The notes under the pieces were generated by a model. The model saw nothing but the letters and a program-made list of their open reading frames with translations, searched no databases and was not told the origin of the DNA. The translations under genes and the position numbers were made by a program. A stretch of 37,684 bases of DNA from Gemmatimonadaceae bacterium (GTDB lineage Bacteria; Gemmatimonadota; Gemmatimonadetes; Gemmatimonadales; Gemmatimonadaceae), in assembly GCA_025450035.1 (NCBI GenBank), contig JANWIF010000074.1, forward strand, positions 1 through 37,684, in the 5' to 3' direction. Below are positions 1 through 8,350 of this stretch, piece by piece (the stretch's first letter is position 1; each line of letters opens with the position of its first letter).

Positions 1-273
1 GACAGCAGCTCCTGGAATGGACGCCCCGCCGTGCGCGTCGATGTCGCGACAACGTCCACGCTCGCCGGATTAGGGCTGGCGTCCGACGCAGGCGACACGA
101 TTACCGTGCACGGGACTGGAGCCGCATCTGGCTCGCTGCTCCTGGATTCTGAGACAGCGATGCCTTTCTCCATCACGATGACTGGGCGGGCATCAGTGAG
201 CGTGTACAGCCGGCAGACCACATTACCGTTCGATCAGCAGGTGTCCGAGACGGTCACGCTGCTCGACCGCTAG
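1..273 (+). CDS. C-terminal fragment of an unrecognised protein
   Basis: The reading frame is open from base 1 to a TAG stop at 271-273, so this is the last 90 or so residues of a protein that begins outside the window. A GTG at 31 could act as a start, but the open codons before it read naturally into the same protein. The fragment is rich in Thr, Ser, Gly and Val in alternating patterns, which suggests beta-strand structure of an extracellular or Ig-like type. I see no motif that gives a function. It ends 25 bases before the dnaN stop, so the two genes converge. Coding status is likely but the identity is unknown. Confidence 0.5.
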   Translation, partial: DSSSWNGRPAVRVDVATTSTLAGLGLASDAGDTITVHGTGAASGSLLLDSETAMPFSITMTGRASVSVYSRQTTLPFDQQVSETVTLLDR

Positions 274-298
274 GGATCCAAGCTGTGAACCTTCCGCG

Positions 299-1411
299 CT
301 AGTCGATGAGACGCAGGGGCATGATCAAGCACATGTAGTCCGCCGGATCGTTCCACCCAACCGGCTCAACGGTCGCAGCTCGTTCCGGCGCCTTGAAAGT
401 GAGACGCACTTCATCGGTTGGCATATTGCGCAGGATTTCGAGCAGGTAGTTGGCGTTGAACCCGATGTCGAGGGCATCTCCCTCGAACGTCACCGGTAGC
501 TCATCCTGCGCCTCGCCCAGATCCGGTGTCTGAACACTGAACTTGGCCATACCAGCGTTGAACGACATTCGGATGCGGTGCGTCTGATCCGATGCAACAA
601 CCGACATACGCTTGAGAGCCTGCGATAGTGCATTCCTGTCGGCAAGGGCAATGCGATCGTTATCCCGCGGAATAACCTGCTCATAGTTGGGGAACGGGCC
701 TTCTATGAGCCGTGTGTAGACTGCGGTCAGCGGAGACCGAAAGCCGAGGTGGTTATCTCCTCGCGCAATCTCGAGCTCCTCTTCGGCTGGAAAAAGGCGC
801 CGCAATTGTTCGAGCGCCTTTGGGGGGATGATCAGATCCTCGGACCGACTCTGCTCGCCCGCGACGGGAACCTCGATCTTGGCGAGCCGATGCCCGTTCG
901 TTGCCACCATGCGCATGCGACCTGGGCGAAGCTCCCATAGCACGCCGTTAAGAATCGGGCGACTCTCTTCGGTCGACACCGCAAACGCTGTGTGTACGAT
1001 AAGCTTCTGAAGGTCGCCAGAGCGAATGCGCCAGCTCTCGGCGAACCGCACTGCGGGAAACGTCGGGAACTCATCACGAGGCAAGCCAAGCAGCCGAAAG
1101 CGCGACCGGCCACATTCGAGCGTGATCTTCTGCTCACCGACTGCGCTCACCCGTACCGGTGCGGCCGGGAGTTCTCTCACGATCTCGGACAACTTCTTTG
1201 CCGGCACCGTGATTGCCCCCTGCGTCTCGACGTCTGCAATCACCTCGGTGGAAACCGCCATATCGAGGTCTGTCCCGGAGAGGCGGATACCGCGCTCGCT
1301 TGTCTCCATCAAAATATTCGACAGTACAGGCAACGTGGTTTTCGCCGGCACAGTTGCAATAACAGCCGTCAGGCCATCCTGCAGCTTTTCTCTCGCGATG
1401 GTGAAACGCAT
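299..1411 (-). CDS. dnaN: DNA polymerase III beta subunit (sliding clamp)
   Basis: The product is 370 residues, the usual length for the ring-shaped clamp that tethers the replicative polymerase to DNA. The N-terminus has the family pattern (MRFTIAREKLQDGL, then TLPVLSNIL near residue 30). The middle contains RPILNGVLWEL and VATNGHRLAK, and the C-terminus ends in the typical YMCLIMPLRL motif. The three-domain architecture is complete. The ATG start at 1411 is preceded on the minus strand by a GAGGA-like ribosome binding site. It follows dnaA on the same strand after a 273-base spacer, the classical dnaA-dnaN order. The long spacer suggests that dnaN has its own promoter or that the spacer contains origin elements. 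Confidence 0.97.
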   Translation of the reverse strand: MRFTIAREKLQDGLTAVIATVPAKTTLPVLSNILMETSERGIRLSGTDLDMAVSTEVIADVETQGAITVPAKKLSEIVRELPAAPVRVSAVGEQKITLECGRSRFRLLGLPRDEFPTFPAVRFAESWRIRSGDLQKLIVHTAFAVSTEESRPILNGVLWELRPGRMRMVATNGHRLAKIEVPVAGEQSRSEDLIIPPKALEQLRRLFPAEEELEIARGDNHLGFRSPLTAVYTRLIEGPFPNYEQVIPRDNDRIALADRNALSQALKRMSVVASDQTHRIRMSFNAGMAKFSVQTPDLGEAQDELPVTFEGDALDIGFNANYLLEILRNMPTDEVRLTFKAPERAATVEPVGWNDPADYMCLIMPLRLID

Positions 1412-1684
1412 TCCGGTCCTCTGATCCTTGGACTTTGTCGAGGGAAAGGAGATAGAAGCAAAATGAGCAAGAACAGCGATGTGATGCTTCTACTTCTTTA
1501 CTTAGTTATTTAAGAACAGTAGAAGTAGTAGGGGATGTGAAATAGCGGGAAACTCAGTGAACGACCCGTCATTGCAGCACTTATCGTACTGATAAACCTG
1601 TGGGAAACCAAGAGCGTTCGTGATAACCTGCGCAAAAGTCGGCGAGTGTTGTGCGGTATCGCGGAGTTACCCACGGACTCCACA
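1412..1684. other. Candidate oriC element in the dnaA-dnaN spacer
   Basis: This non-coding spacer lies between dnaA and dnaN. It has an AT-rich core around 1478-1545 in an otherwise GC-rich window. An 8-bp inverted repeat (CTACTTCT at 1490-1497 and its complement at 1521-1528) flanks the most AT-rich bases. DnaA-box-like 9-mers are present: TGTGGGAAA at 1599-1607 (the complement of TTTCCCACA) and TTACCCACG at 1667-1675. Each differs by two bases from TTATCCACA. AT-rich DNA beside DnaA boxes in this spacer is a common oriC arrangement, but no perfect box occurs here. The dnaN promoter must also lie in or upstream of this stretch. The origin call is inference. Confidence 0.35.
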
Positions 1685-3073
1685 TCATCTGTGAAGATCG
1701 GAGAGAGTTTTCCGCAGGCTCTCCACACGGGCATTGAACGCGGGATCTTGGCAGAGTATCTCGACTCGCTCGAGGCTATGAATGACGGTCGAATGATCGC
1801 GACCGCCGAACGCGTTTCCGATTTCAACGAGTTGCACGCCGAGGAACTCGCGGATGAGGAACATCGCGACTTGCCGCGGTACGGTGAGCTGTTTGGTGCG
1901 GCTTTTGGAGCGCAGTCCGTCGACATTGATACCGAACTCTCGGGCCACGGCTTGCTGGATAGACTGCACATTAAGGGCATGTTTTTCCTCTGCGGCGCCG
2001 TCTCCATTTAGTCGCAACTTGTCACGAAGTGCTTCGCGTGCGAGGCTCACGGAGACCTCGCGGTGCTTGAGCGAAGCGTAGGCGAGGAGCCGGATGAGGG
2101 ATCCTTCGAGTTCACGCACGCTCGAGCGGACGTGTTCGGCGATGAATCGAATGACGTCGTCGGGGATGGTGAGTTCGAGGTGGTCGAGGCGAGCTTTGTT
2201 CTGCAGGATCGCGATGCGGTGCTCGAGATCGGGCTGTTCGATATCGGCGACCATGCCCCACTGGAAGCGGCTGACTAAACGGGCTTCGAGGCCGGGAATC
2301 TCAGACGGTGGCCGATCACTGGTCAGGATAATTTGGCGGCCGGCTTCGTAGAGGGCGTTGAACGTGTGGAAGAATTCTTCCTGTGTAGCTTCTGTCCGCT
2401 TGAGGAAGTGGACGTCATCCAGCAGTAGAAGGTCGGTTTCCCGGTATCGACGGCGGAATTCCGGTGTCGAGCGTTTTTGAATAGCTGCGACGAGTTCGTT
2501 CGTGAACTGTTCTGTGCCCACGAAGCACACGCGGGTGGACGGTGCGCGTTGCATGATCTCGTGTGCAACCGCCTGCATCAGGTGAGTTTTACCGAGTCCC
2601 GTTTCGCCGTAGATGAAGAGCGGGTTGTAGACTTTTCCCGGGGCGGCCGCGACTGCCTGTGCGGCGGCGGCGGCCAGCTCGTTCGATTTCCCGATGACGA
2701 AGTTGTGGAAGGTATATCGAGTGCTGAGTTGCACTCCGGTTGCGGGTCCATCGGGGGCGGTCTTTTTGGCTTGGTCGGGCGGAGGGGCGACGAAGAGGTC
2801 CATTTGGGGGCGACTCTTGCGCTCCTCATCGACGCGGAAGACGATGTTGATTGGGTGGCCTAGCGCCACTGGCGCGAGACTGGCCAGAAACTGTGCGTGC
2901 TTCGACTCGTTCCAGTCGGCCGCGAACCGATCCGGTGCAACGACGACAATTGTGTTTCCTTCCAGCTCGAGGGCCTCGGTTGGCTCCAGCCAGGTCCTAT
3001 AGGTCTGCTCTGGCAGTTCGAGTCGAGCGCGATCTAGCAGACGGGACCATGTTTCTGAAGCCGAGAGTGTCAT
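1685..3073 (-). CDS. dnaA: Chromosomal replication initiator DnaA
   Basis: DnaA is the AAA+ ATPase that binds DnaA boxes, melts the origin and loads the helicase. I start it at the ATG at 3073 (MTLSASETW), giving 462 residues. The open frame extends further upstream, but that extension has no family character and lies across the promoter. Domain I covers about residues 1-80, followed by a short linker. The Walker A motif GETGLGKT is near 156-163, Walker B (LLLLDDVHFL) follows, and the C-terminal domain IV carries the signature DHSTVIHSLERV. All catalytic motifs are intact. It is divergent from rpmH across 204 bases and lies upstream of dnaN. A DnaA box sits in its promoter, which suggests autoregulation. 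No strong Shine-Dalgarno sequence precedes the ATG. Confidence 0.97.
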   Translation of the reverse strand: MTLSASETWSRLLDRARLELPEQTYRTWLEPTEALELEGNTIVVVAPDRFAADWNESKHAQFLASLAPVALGHPINIVFRVDEERKSRPQMDLFVAPPPDQAKKTAPDGPATGVQLSTRYTFHNFVIGKSNELAAAAAQAVAAAPGKVYNPLFIYGETGLGKTHLMQAVAHEIMQRAPSTRVCFVGTEQFTNELVAAIQKRSTPEFRRRYRETDLLLLDDVHFLKRTEATQEEFFHTFNALYEAGRQIILTSDRPPSEIPGLEARLVSRFQWGMVADIEQPDLEHRIAILQNKARLDHLELTIPDDVIRFIAEHVRSSVRELEGSLIRLLAYASLKHREVSVSLAREALRDKLRLNGDGAAEEKHALNVQSIQQAVAREFGINVDGLRSKSRTKQLTVPRQVAMFLIREFLGVQLVEIGNAFGGRDHSTVIHSLERVEILCQDPAFNARVESLRKTLSDLHR

Positions 3074-3101
3074 GCGGTGCGCGGGCTCGAAAGGGGAGGC
3101 G

Positions 3102-3130
3102 AAGCTAGATTCGGCGTGTGGAAAAGTCAA
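3102..3130 (-). promoter_or_regulatory. dnaA promoter with an internal DnaA box
   Basis: On the minus strand, TTGACT (3130-3125) and TAGCTT (3107-3102) are separated by exactly 17 bases, a good sigma-70-type promoter for dnaA. The start of dnaA is about 29 bases beyond the -10 element. The 9-mer TTTTCCACA (3125-3117, minus strand) differs by one base from the TTATCCACA consensus and lies in the -35/-10 spacer. DnaA bound there should block RNA polymerase. The boxes and spacing are seen directly; autoregulation is inference. Confidence 0.6.
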
Positions 3131-3201
3131 TCCGAACGGGAACCGGTAGCGCCGATTTTCGGACGCCGGGGTGCGCCGGTCTGGCGGTGCTTCACGAGCG
3201 G

Positions 3202-3230
3202 TTGACCTATGTCGAAGTGCGGGATAGCTT
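3202..3230 (+). promoter_or_regulatory. rpmH promoter
   Basis: TTGACC (3202-3207) and TAGCTT (3225-3230) are separated by 17 bases on the plus strand, about 48 bases before rpmH. The -10 hexamer is identical to that of the divergent dnaA promoter. It should drive rpmH and the tightly packed rnpA-yidD-yidC genes behind it. Confidence 0.55.
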
Positions 3231-3277
3231 TGGCGTTCTGCATCGCGGCATGAACTGCACATCTTTGGAGTGGTGTA

Positions 3278-3442
3278 ATGGGTAAGCCCACGTATCGTCC
3301 TCGTAATAAGCGACGGATCCGCACGCATGGATTCCGAGAGCGCATGTCAACGCGCTGGGGGCGTGAGGTATTGAGCCGTCGTCGTAAGAAGGGCCGGAGG
3401 GTGTTGACGGTCCGACTCCCGTCAAAGTACGCAGGCGCCTGA
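3278..3442 (+). CDS. rpmH: 50S ribosomal protein L34
   Basis: This 54-residue basic protein begins [14 protein letters not shown] and ends KYAGA, which is the L34 pattern (KPTxxPxxRRR, then [13 protein letters not shown] and a basic tail). It is a small component of the large ribosomal subunit. The ATG at 3278 is preceded by GGAG at 3267-3270, seven bases away. It is the first gene of the conserved rpmH-rnpA-yidD-yidC-mnmE row. The length is slightly above the common 44-52 residues because of a short C-terminal extension ([11 protein letters not shown]). Identity is secure. Confidence 0.95.
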   Translation: MGKPTYRPRNKRRIRTHGFRERMSTRWGREVLSRRRKKGRRVLTVRLPSKYAGA

Positions 3443-3470
3443 GCGTCGGCCATTCGCGCGTCCGCAGCGT

Positions 3471-3797
3471 TTGACGCGGAGTGCGGAGCTTGAGCGGGTG
3501 ACGCGTGAGGGGAAGCGTATCCGTGCCGAGAGCCTCGAGCTTCGGTGGATGGCTTCCCCTCTTGGCTATCCGCGGGTTGGGTTTATAGTGCCCAAGCATT
3601 CGCAGAGCGCGGTGGCGCGCAACCGATTGAAGCGGCGTCTGCGTGAAGTCATGCGCCGTGACGTTCTTCCGATACTGGGCTCGGTAGACGTCATCGTTCG
3701 AGTGCGACCGGCGGCGTATCGTCTCCAGTTCGGCGAGCTTCAGCGAGAGGTTGTGAGTGTCGGTGAGCGTCTCGTTGCCGCACGTGGGAGGGGCTGA
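3471..3797 (+). CDS. rnpA: Ribonuclease P protein component
   Basis: RnpA binds the RNase P RNA and helps it remove 5' leaders from tRNA precursors. The product is 108 residues and contains the diagnostic RNR motif in [17 protein letters not shown], with the N-terminal [16 protein letters not shown] and the central [15 protein letters not shown]. The start is a TTG at 3471. In this frame there is no ATG or GTG between the previous in-frame stop (3405-3407) and this TTG, and no clear ribosome binding site, so translation may be coupled to rpmH. Family members usually begin a few residues before RLTR, so a non-standard upstream start is conceivable. The stop TGA overlaps the ATG of yidD. Confidence 0.93.
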   Translation: MTRSAELERVTREGKRIRAESLELRWMASPLGYPRVGFIVPKHSQSAVARNRLKRRLREVMRRDVLPILGSVDVIVRVRPAAYRLQFGELQREVVSVGERLVAARGRG

Positions 3798-4006
3798 TGC
3801 GTTGGGTGCTGATCTGGTTAGTTCGCGGCTACCAAGTGGCAATCTCGCCGCTACTTCCGTCGACGTGTCGCTTCATGCCGAGTTGCTCTGCATATGCAGT
3901 CGAAGCACTGGAGCGACATGGTGCGTTGCGTGGGGGCTGGCTCACGATCCGGCGGCTGGCGCGATGCCACCCCTTCTGCCCTGGCGGGTACGATCCAGTT
4001 CCCTGA
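3797..4006 (+). CDS. yidD: Membrane protein insertion efficiency factor YidD
   Basis: This 69-residue protein has the compact YidD pattern: an N-terminal amphipathic stretch ([18 protein letters not shown]), then the Cys-rich [37 protein letters not shown] with a final GGYDPVP. YidD associates with the inner membrane and assists YidC-dependent insertion. The ATG overlaps the rnpA stop codon by one base (TGATG), so the pair is translationally coupled. It lies 18 bases before yidC. All conserved cysteines and the [12 protein letters not shown] ending are present. Identity is secure. Confidence 0.95.
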   Translation: MRWVLIWLVRGYQVAISPLLPSTCRFMPSCSAYAVEALERHGALRGGWLTIRRLARCHPFCPGGYDPVP

Positions 4007-4024
4007 GCGGTTCTACGGACAGGA

Positions 4025-5761
4025 ATGGACAAGCGATTTCTGATTTTTCTCGCGGTGGCCGCGGTCATCATGATCGTGACGCCCAAGTTGTTTCCGCCGT
4101 CGCGGTCTGCAGCGCGCCCATCCAAGGGTGTCGATACGGCGTTAGCCGTGCGACCGGACTCGGTGATAGTGGCGACCGACGCGGCGCCTGCGGCGCCGCC
4201 TGTTGTGTCGGCGAGCGTTGCGCCGAGTGTGGGTATCGCGGTGCGGGCGGATACTGTCGTGGTCCAGACGGCGAAGGTGCGCTATCGATTCAGTACGCTG
4301 GGCGCCTCTCCGTTAGGCGCGCAGCTGATGGACTATCGGGCGTTGACGCCGGGTGAAGGGAATGTGGAACTCGCGAGGCCGGGGGTTCCGCTGATGTCGT
4401 TCGGTATTCTGTCCGCATCGCGCGACACGATGTGGCTGAATCGGATCGCATTTTCGGCTGACACATCGGCGCGCGGGGCACCAACGCCGGTTGTCACGTT
4501 CCGCGGTGTTGCTGGCGGCGACACGGTGGCGATTACATATACGTTTTCGCCGGACAGCTATCTTATGCACGTCGCCGGTACCGTGCGGGGCTCGGCGACC
4601 GCGTCGCGGACTGGAGGTGGGGCGGGGGGCGGGGGGGAGGCGCTCCTGGTTTCGATGCCGGAGGGATTGCGCTCGGAAGAGGCCGATACGGTCGAGGATG
4701 AGCGGCATCTGTCCTACGTCGTGAAGCCGTTACATGATGATCCGGCTGGGGTGGATTTCCGGAAGCTGGATCCAGGAGCGACGCGACTGGAGAACGGCCC
4801 GTTGGACTGGGTTGCGAGCAAGAACAAGTATTTCATCGTCGTCGCGCTGTCCGACACCGCGCATTTGCCATTCGCAGGCGCGGTGTTGGAAGGACTACCG
4901 CGATCCCCGGCGAAGGCCGCTACGCGCGCTACCGCTCTCGTGGTGCAGCCACTGTCGCAGGGCGGTGCATTCGCCTTCACGCTCTACACGGGCCCGCAGG
5001 AATGGCGTCGCCTTCTGGCCCTTGGCCACGACTTGCAGAACGTGAATCCGTTCGGCGGGATTTTCAGCGGGATCATTCAGCCTGCCGCTACGCTGCTCAT
5101 GCGGGTGCTGCTGTGGGCACACGACCGGTTTCATGTGAACTACGGTTGGGTGGTGGTGATCTTCGGTGTGGCCGTGCGCGTTCTCCTCTGGCCGCTCAAT
5201 CAGAGCGCGATGCGTGCGCAGTTGAAGCTGCAGCGCATTCAGCCCGAGCTGCAGGTGATTCAGAAGAAGCACAAGAACAATCCCGAGAAGCTCACCGCGG
5301 AAATGACGCGACTGTACAAGGAACATGGGATGAGTCCGTTCAGTCCGTTGGCGGGGTGCATTCCCATGCTCATCCCGATGCCGGTGTTGTATGCGCTGTA
5401 CTATGTCTTCCAGAACACCATCGAGTTTCGCGGCGTCTCGTTCCTCTGGTTGGCGGACATTTCGCAGAAGGATCCGTATTACATTCTGCCGATCGTGATG
5501 GGCATTTCGATGTTCTTGCTGTCGTGGATCGGGCTGCGCGCGTCGCCGCAGAATTCACAGGCGAAGATGATGGCGTACGCCATGCCGTTGGGCATGACGT
5601 TTCTCTTCAAGAACTTTGCGGCCGGACTGAACCTGTACTATGCGGTGCAGAACATGGCTGCTCTTCCCCAGCAGTGGATGATTGCGCAGGAGCGCGCGAA
5701 GGTCGGGGTTCCGGCGACGTCCGCCGGGCCGGCCGCAGCTGTGAAGGGGGAAGGAACCTAG
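4025..5761 (+). CDS. yidC: Membrane protein insertase YidC
   Basis: YidC inserts and folds inner-membrane proteins, alone or with SecYEG. At 578 residues it has the Gram-negative layout. TM1 (FLIFLAVAAVIMIVTP) is at residues 5-20. A large periplasmic domain follows to about residue 340. The conserved insertase core then begins around FHVNYGWVVVIFGVAVRVLLWPL and carries the cytosolic hairpin (MRAQLKLQRIQPELQVIQKKHKNNPEKL). The core arginine in VAVRVLLWPLNQSAM is present. A glycine-rich linker encoded by a G-tract (about 4614-4640) interrupts the periplasmic domain. The gene lies 18 bases after yidD and 31 bases before mnmE. Confidence 0.96.
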   Translation: MDKRFLIFLAVAAVIMIVTPKLFPPSRSAARPSKGVDTALAVRPDSVIVATDAAPAAPPVVSASVAPSVGIAVRADTVVVQTAKVRYRFSTLGASPLGAQLMDYRALTPGEGNVELARPGVPLMSFGILSASRDTMWLNRIAFSADTSARGAPTPVVTFRGVAGGDTVAITYTFSPDSYLMHVAGTVRGSATASRTGGGAGGGGEALLVSMPEGLRSEEADTVEDERHLSYVVKPLHDDPAGVDFRKLDPGATRLENGPLDWVASKNKYFIVVALSDTAHLPFAGAVLEGLPRSPAKAATRATALVVQPLSQGGAFAFTLYTGPQEWRRLLALGHDLQNVNPFGGIFSGIIQPAATLLMRVLLWAHDRFHVNYGWVVVIFGVAVRVLLWPLNQSAMRAQLKLQRIQPELQVIQKKHKNNPEKLTAEMTRLYKEHGMSPFSPLAGCIPMLIPMPVLYALYYVFQNTIEFRGVSFLWLADISQKDPYYILPIVMGISMFLLSWIGLRASPQNSQAKMMAYAMPLGMTFLFKNFAAGLNLYYAVQNMAALPQQWMIAQERAKVGVPATSAGPAAAVKGEGT

Positions 5762-5792
5762 GCGGCGCTGGCCTAACCTGGTGGTCCAATCG

Positions 5793-7232
5793 ATGAGCGC
5801 ACTTCGACTTCCAGGCGGAGAGGACACGATCGCGGCGTTGGCGACTGCGTCCGGGCGAGGTGCTCTGGCTGTTGTTCGGCTGAGCGGCTCGCGCGCTCAC
5901 GAGATTGCGCAGCGGGTGCTCGATCCGTGGCGCGGAGCGCCGCGCGTGGCATATCGGGCAGCGTTACGGGACGCCGGTACCGGGCGACTCGTGGACCGGC
6001 CGGTCGTGACGGTGTATCACGGGCCGCGTTCGTACACCGGTGAAGATTTGGTAGAGCTGAGCGTGCACGGCGGTCAGGTCGGCCCTGCGCGGGCCGTGGC
6101 CGTGCTGCTCGCTGCCGGCGCTCGCGCTGCCCTTCCCGGGGAATTCACCCGCCGCGCGGTGATCGCGGGCAAGCTGGACTTGCTGCAGGCGGAGGCGATT
6201 GGTGATCTGATCGACGCCGAGTCGCGCGTGATGCACGAAGTGGCATTGGCCCAACTTGACGGGCGGTTATCGCGCCACGTTGCCGAGTTGCGGGACGCCG
6301 TGCTGCAGTTGGAGGCGATGATCGCGTACGAGATCGACTTTCCGGAGGAGGACAGCGGCCCGGTCGATCCGGCTGGCGTGGATGGGGCAACGTGCGGGCT
6401 CCTCATCGTGCTCGAGCGTCTTTTGGGCACGGCGACGACCGGGGAAGTCGCGCGGCACGGCGCGCGGGTCGTGTTGGCCGGCGCCCCCAATGTGGGTAAG
6501 TCGTCGCTGTTCAACGCGCTGGTGGGGCACGATCGGGCGATCGTGACGGAGTACGCCGGGACGACGCGGGATGCGATCGAAGCGGTGGTGGAGCTTGGCG
6601 CGTGGCCGGTGCGTCTGGTGGACACGGCCGGATTGCGCGAGTCGGCCGACCCGATTGAGCGGTTAGGCGTAGGGGTCACGCACCGCGCGCTGCGGGAGGC
6701 GGACGTGGTACTGGCGTGCGGGGATGATGCGGCATCGCTGCGTTGGGCGGTGCTGGACATCCGGCTGCGCACGCCGGCGCCGCTGGTGCCCGTGTTGACA
6801 AAATGCGATTTAGGATCTATTGGGGAACAAATAAAGCCCAGTGATCGCGCAGTTTCGCTCGATGATTTAGGAACAGTGAGGGATGTGTATATGGGCGACC
6901 GGCAGGCGCCGGTGACCGTGAGCGCGCGCTCCGGGGCCGGCCTGGAGGCGCTGGCGAGCTGCCTGGACCGGGTGGTGGCCGCGCGCGTCGGCGCGCCGTG
7001 GGCGGCGGAGCAGGCACCGCTCCTGACGCGCGAACGGCATCGCGTGGCCATCGCCCAGGCGCACGGCGAGCTCGTGGCGTTCCACTCGGCGTGGAGCGAA
7101 CGGGCGATCCCGGCCGTGGTAGCCGCCGTGCACCTGCGCGCCGCGGCAGCAGCCCTCGAATCGCTGATCGGCGCCATCGATGTCGAAGACGTCTTGGATC
7201 GCGTCTTCCGGACGTTCTGCGTCGGGAAATGA
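5793..7232 (+). CDS. mnmE: tRNA uridine-5-carboxymethylaminomethyl modification GTPase MnmE
   Basis: MnmE, with MnmG, modifies the wobble uridine of certain tRNAs using GTP and a folate one-carbon unit. I choose the ATG at 5793 (MSALRLPGGEDTIAALAT), because a GTG at 5781 only adds four residues; the product is then 479 residues. The N-terminal folate-binding domain (GRGALAVVRLSGSRA, GEFTRRA) is followed by the G domain with G1 (GAPNVGKSS), G2 (AGTTRD), G3 (DTAGLRE) and G4 (TKCD). The C-terminus ends CVGK, the essential CxGK motif. Between TKCD and the SA motif the protein is roughly 17-19 residues longer than usual and AT-rich, flanked by a 9-bp direct repeat (see findings). Confidence 0.95.
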   Translation: MSALRLPGGEDTIAALATASGRGALAVVRLSGSRAHEIAQRVLDPWRGAPRVAYRAALRDAGTGRLVDRPVVTVYHGPRSYTGEDLVELSVHGGQVGPARAVAVLLAAGARAALPGEFTRRAVIAGKLDLLQAEAIGDLIDAESRVMHEVALAQLDGRLSRHVAELRDAVLQLEAMIAYEIDFPEEDSGPVDPAGVDGATCGLLIVLERLLGTATTGEVARHGARVVLAGAPNVGKSSLFNALVGHDRAIVTEYAGTTRDAIEAVVELGAWPVRLVDTAGLRESADPIERLGVGVTHRALREADVVLACGDDAASLRWAVLDIRLRTPAPLVPVLTKCDLGSIGEQIKPSDRAVSLDDLGTVRDVYMGDRQAPVTVSARSGAGLEALASCLDRVVAARVGAPWAAEQAPLLTRERHRVAIAQAHGELVAFHSAWSERAIPAVVAAVHLRAAAAALESLIGAIDVEDVLDRVFRTFCVGK

Positions 7233-7248
7233 CGCGCGTCCCATACCG

Positions 7249-8184
7249 TTAGGCAGTCGCGGCGGCAGCTCCGCCGGCGAGTAATTCGTGCGCGTCGGCG
7301 CGAATGCACCATGCCAAACCGCGCGCGGTCACGGCACGCTCGACCATCCGGCTCCCCACGTAATACCCCGACCTGGCCGGAAGCACATAACCCGGCATCG
7401 TGCGCGCGTCCGCCGGCACGCCGTCGGCCAGATAGCGCAGCCGGAGACCCAGCGCCGCACGATCCAGCTGGTGGGCTACGTCGTCCGTGATCGCGGTCTC
7501 GAGGTCGCGAATAGCGGCGTACTGCCGCCGATTGTAGCCGAAGTACTCCCACTCCGCGTGACCGGGACTCACGGCCCGGGCCGCCTCAACGGCCAATCCC
7601 TCGTTCACCAGCAGCTCGCGCAGCGACGCCCGGCGCGCGGTGTCCCAGTAGGAGTAGTACCCACCCGCCGCCATCACCAGCTGTCGAAGCTCACTGCGAC
7701 TGCGCAGTGATGTGTAGCGGACCACGTGGGCGATCTCATGCGCGAGCCACAGCGGAATGAGCTCCGGGTCGAGCCCCAACCCTTGCGTGCCTTCGTTTGC
7801 GACTGCAGTGAAATGTTCCAAGCATACGAAGGCAATGCCCTTACCTTCGTTCACGAGCTCACCCGCGTTCGCGGCTCCGACGCCCACCATGAGGACGACA
7901 TCGATGTCGACGTCCACGTCTAGCAGTGCCTCACAGGCCGACATGGTGTCTCGCGCGAGCGACAAGACGTCGGTGCGCTCCAACATCCGCACCAAGTCGT
8001 GCCGCTTGGCGCTCAAAGTGTGATGTACCACGTCCGCGAAGTGTTCGCTGTCCGGATCGAGGACGTAGTTGTGCCAGTAGGGCGCAAGGAGCTGCCGATG
8101 CGCGTCAAAATACCGCTGGTAAGCGGCCTGCGGATCGGCGGTGTCGAGAATGGCGAAGAAGTCGGGGACCAGGTCGATCAGCAT
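7249..8184 (-). CDS. DUF2268-like zinc metallopeptidase
   Basis: I start this protein at the ATG at 8184 (MLIDLVPDFFAIL), giving 311 residues. The frame upstream has no family character and includes a poly-proline run from a G-tract. HEIAH at residues 149-153 is a zinc-binding HExxH motif. About 42 residues later NEGLA (E195) supplies a plausible third zinc ligand, the arrangement found in DUF2268-type predicted proteases. No signal peptide or membrane segment is evident, so it is probably cytosolic. It converges with mnmE across 16 bases and is divergent from the DUF2225 gene. The substrate is unknown. Metallopeptidase chemistry is inferred from motifs only. Confidence 0.7.
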   Translation of the reverse strand: MLIDLVPDFFAILDTADPQAAYQRYFDAHRQLLAPYWHNYVLDPDSEHFADVVHHTLSAKRHDLVRMLERTDVLSLARDTMSACEALLDVDVDIDVVLMVGVGAANAGELVNEGKGIAFVCLEHFTAVANEGTQGLGLDPELIPLWLAHEIAHVVRYTSLRSRSELRQLVMAAGGYYSYWDTARRASLRELLVNEGLAVEAARAVSPGHAEWEYFGYNRRQYAAIRDLETAITDDVAHQLDRAALGLRLRYLADGVPADARTMPGYVLPARSGYYVGSRMVERAVTARGLAWCIRADAHELLAGGAAAATA

Positions 8185-8217
8185 TGCGGGCTGGACGCGG
8201 GTGAGCCGGACGGCGTC

Positions 8218-8235
8218 GGGGGGAGGGGGGGGGGG
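8218..8235 (+). repeat. G-tract G6-A-G11
   Basis: An almost pure guanine run lies between the divergent DUF2268-like and DUF2225 genes, about 34 bases upstream of the metallopeptidase start. It could form a G-quadruplex or be slippage-prone in the promoter region. No function is shown. Confidence 0.6.
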
Positions 8236-8350
8236 TGCTTGCGCACGGCGCGGCAAAATATGGACGCCCTGCGGGTGCAACAAGTGGACGCAGCGCGTGG
8301 CACGCAACTTTCCTCGGTAGGCTTCGTGAGAGGAGGCAGGAGGACAGACG

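Noticed and set aside
3074..3328. N-terminal extension of DnaA to 3328
   Set aside because: The extension covers the promoter, the DnaA box and the start of rpmH, and lacks DnaA domain I character; MTLSASETW fits the family.
6074..7552. 492-codon open frame opposite mnmE
   Set aside because: It is a shadow of mnmE with biased Ser/Ala/Arg composition and no motifs.
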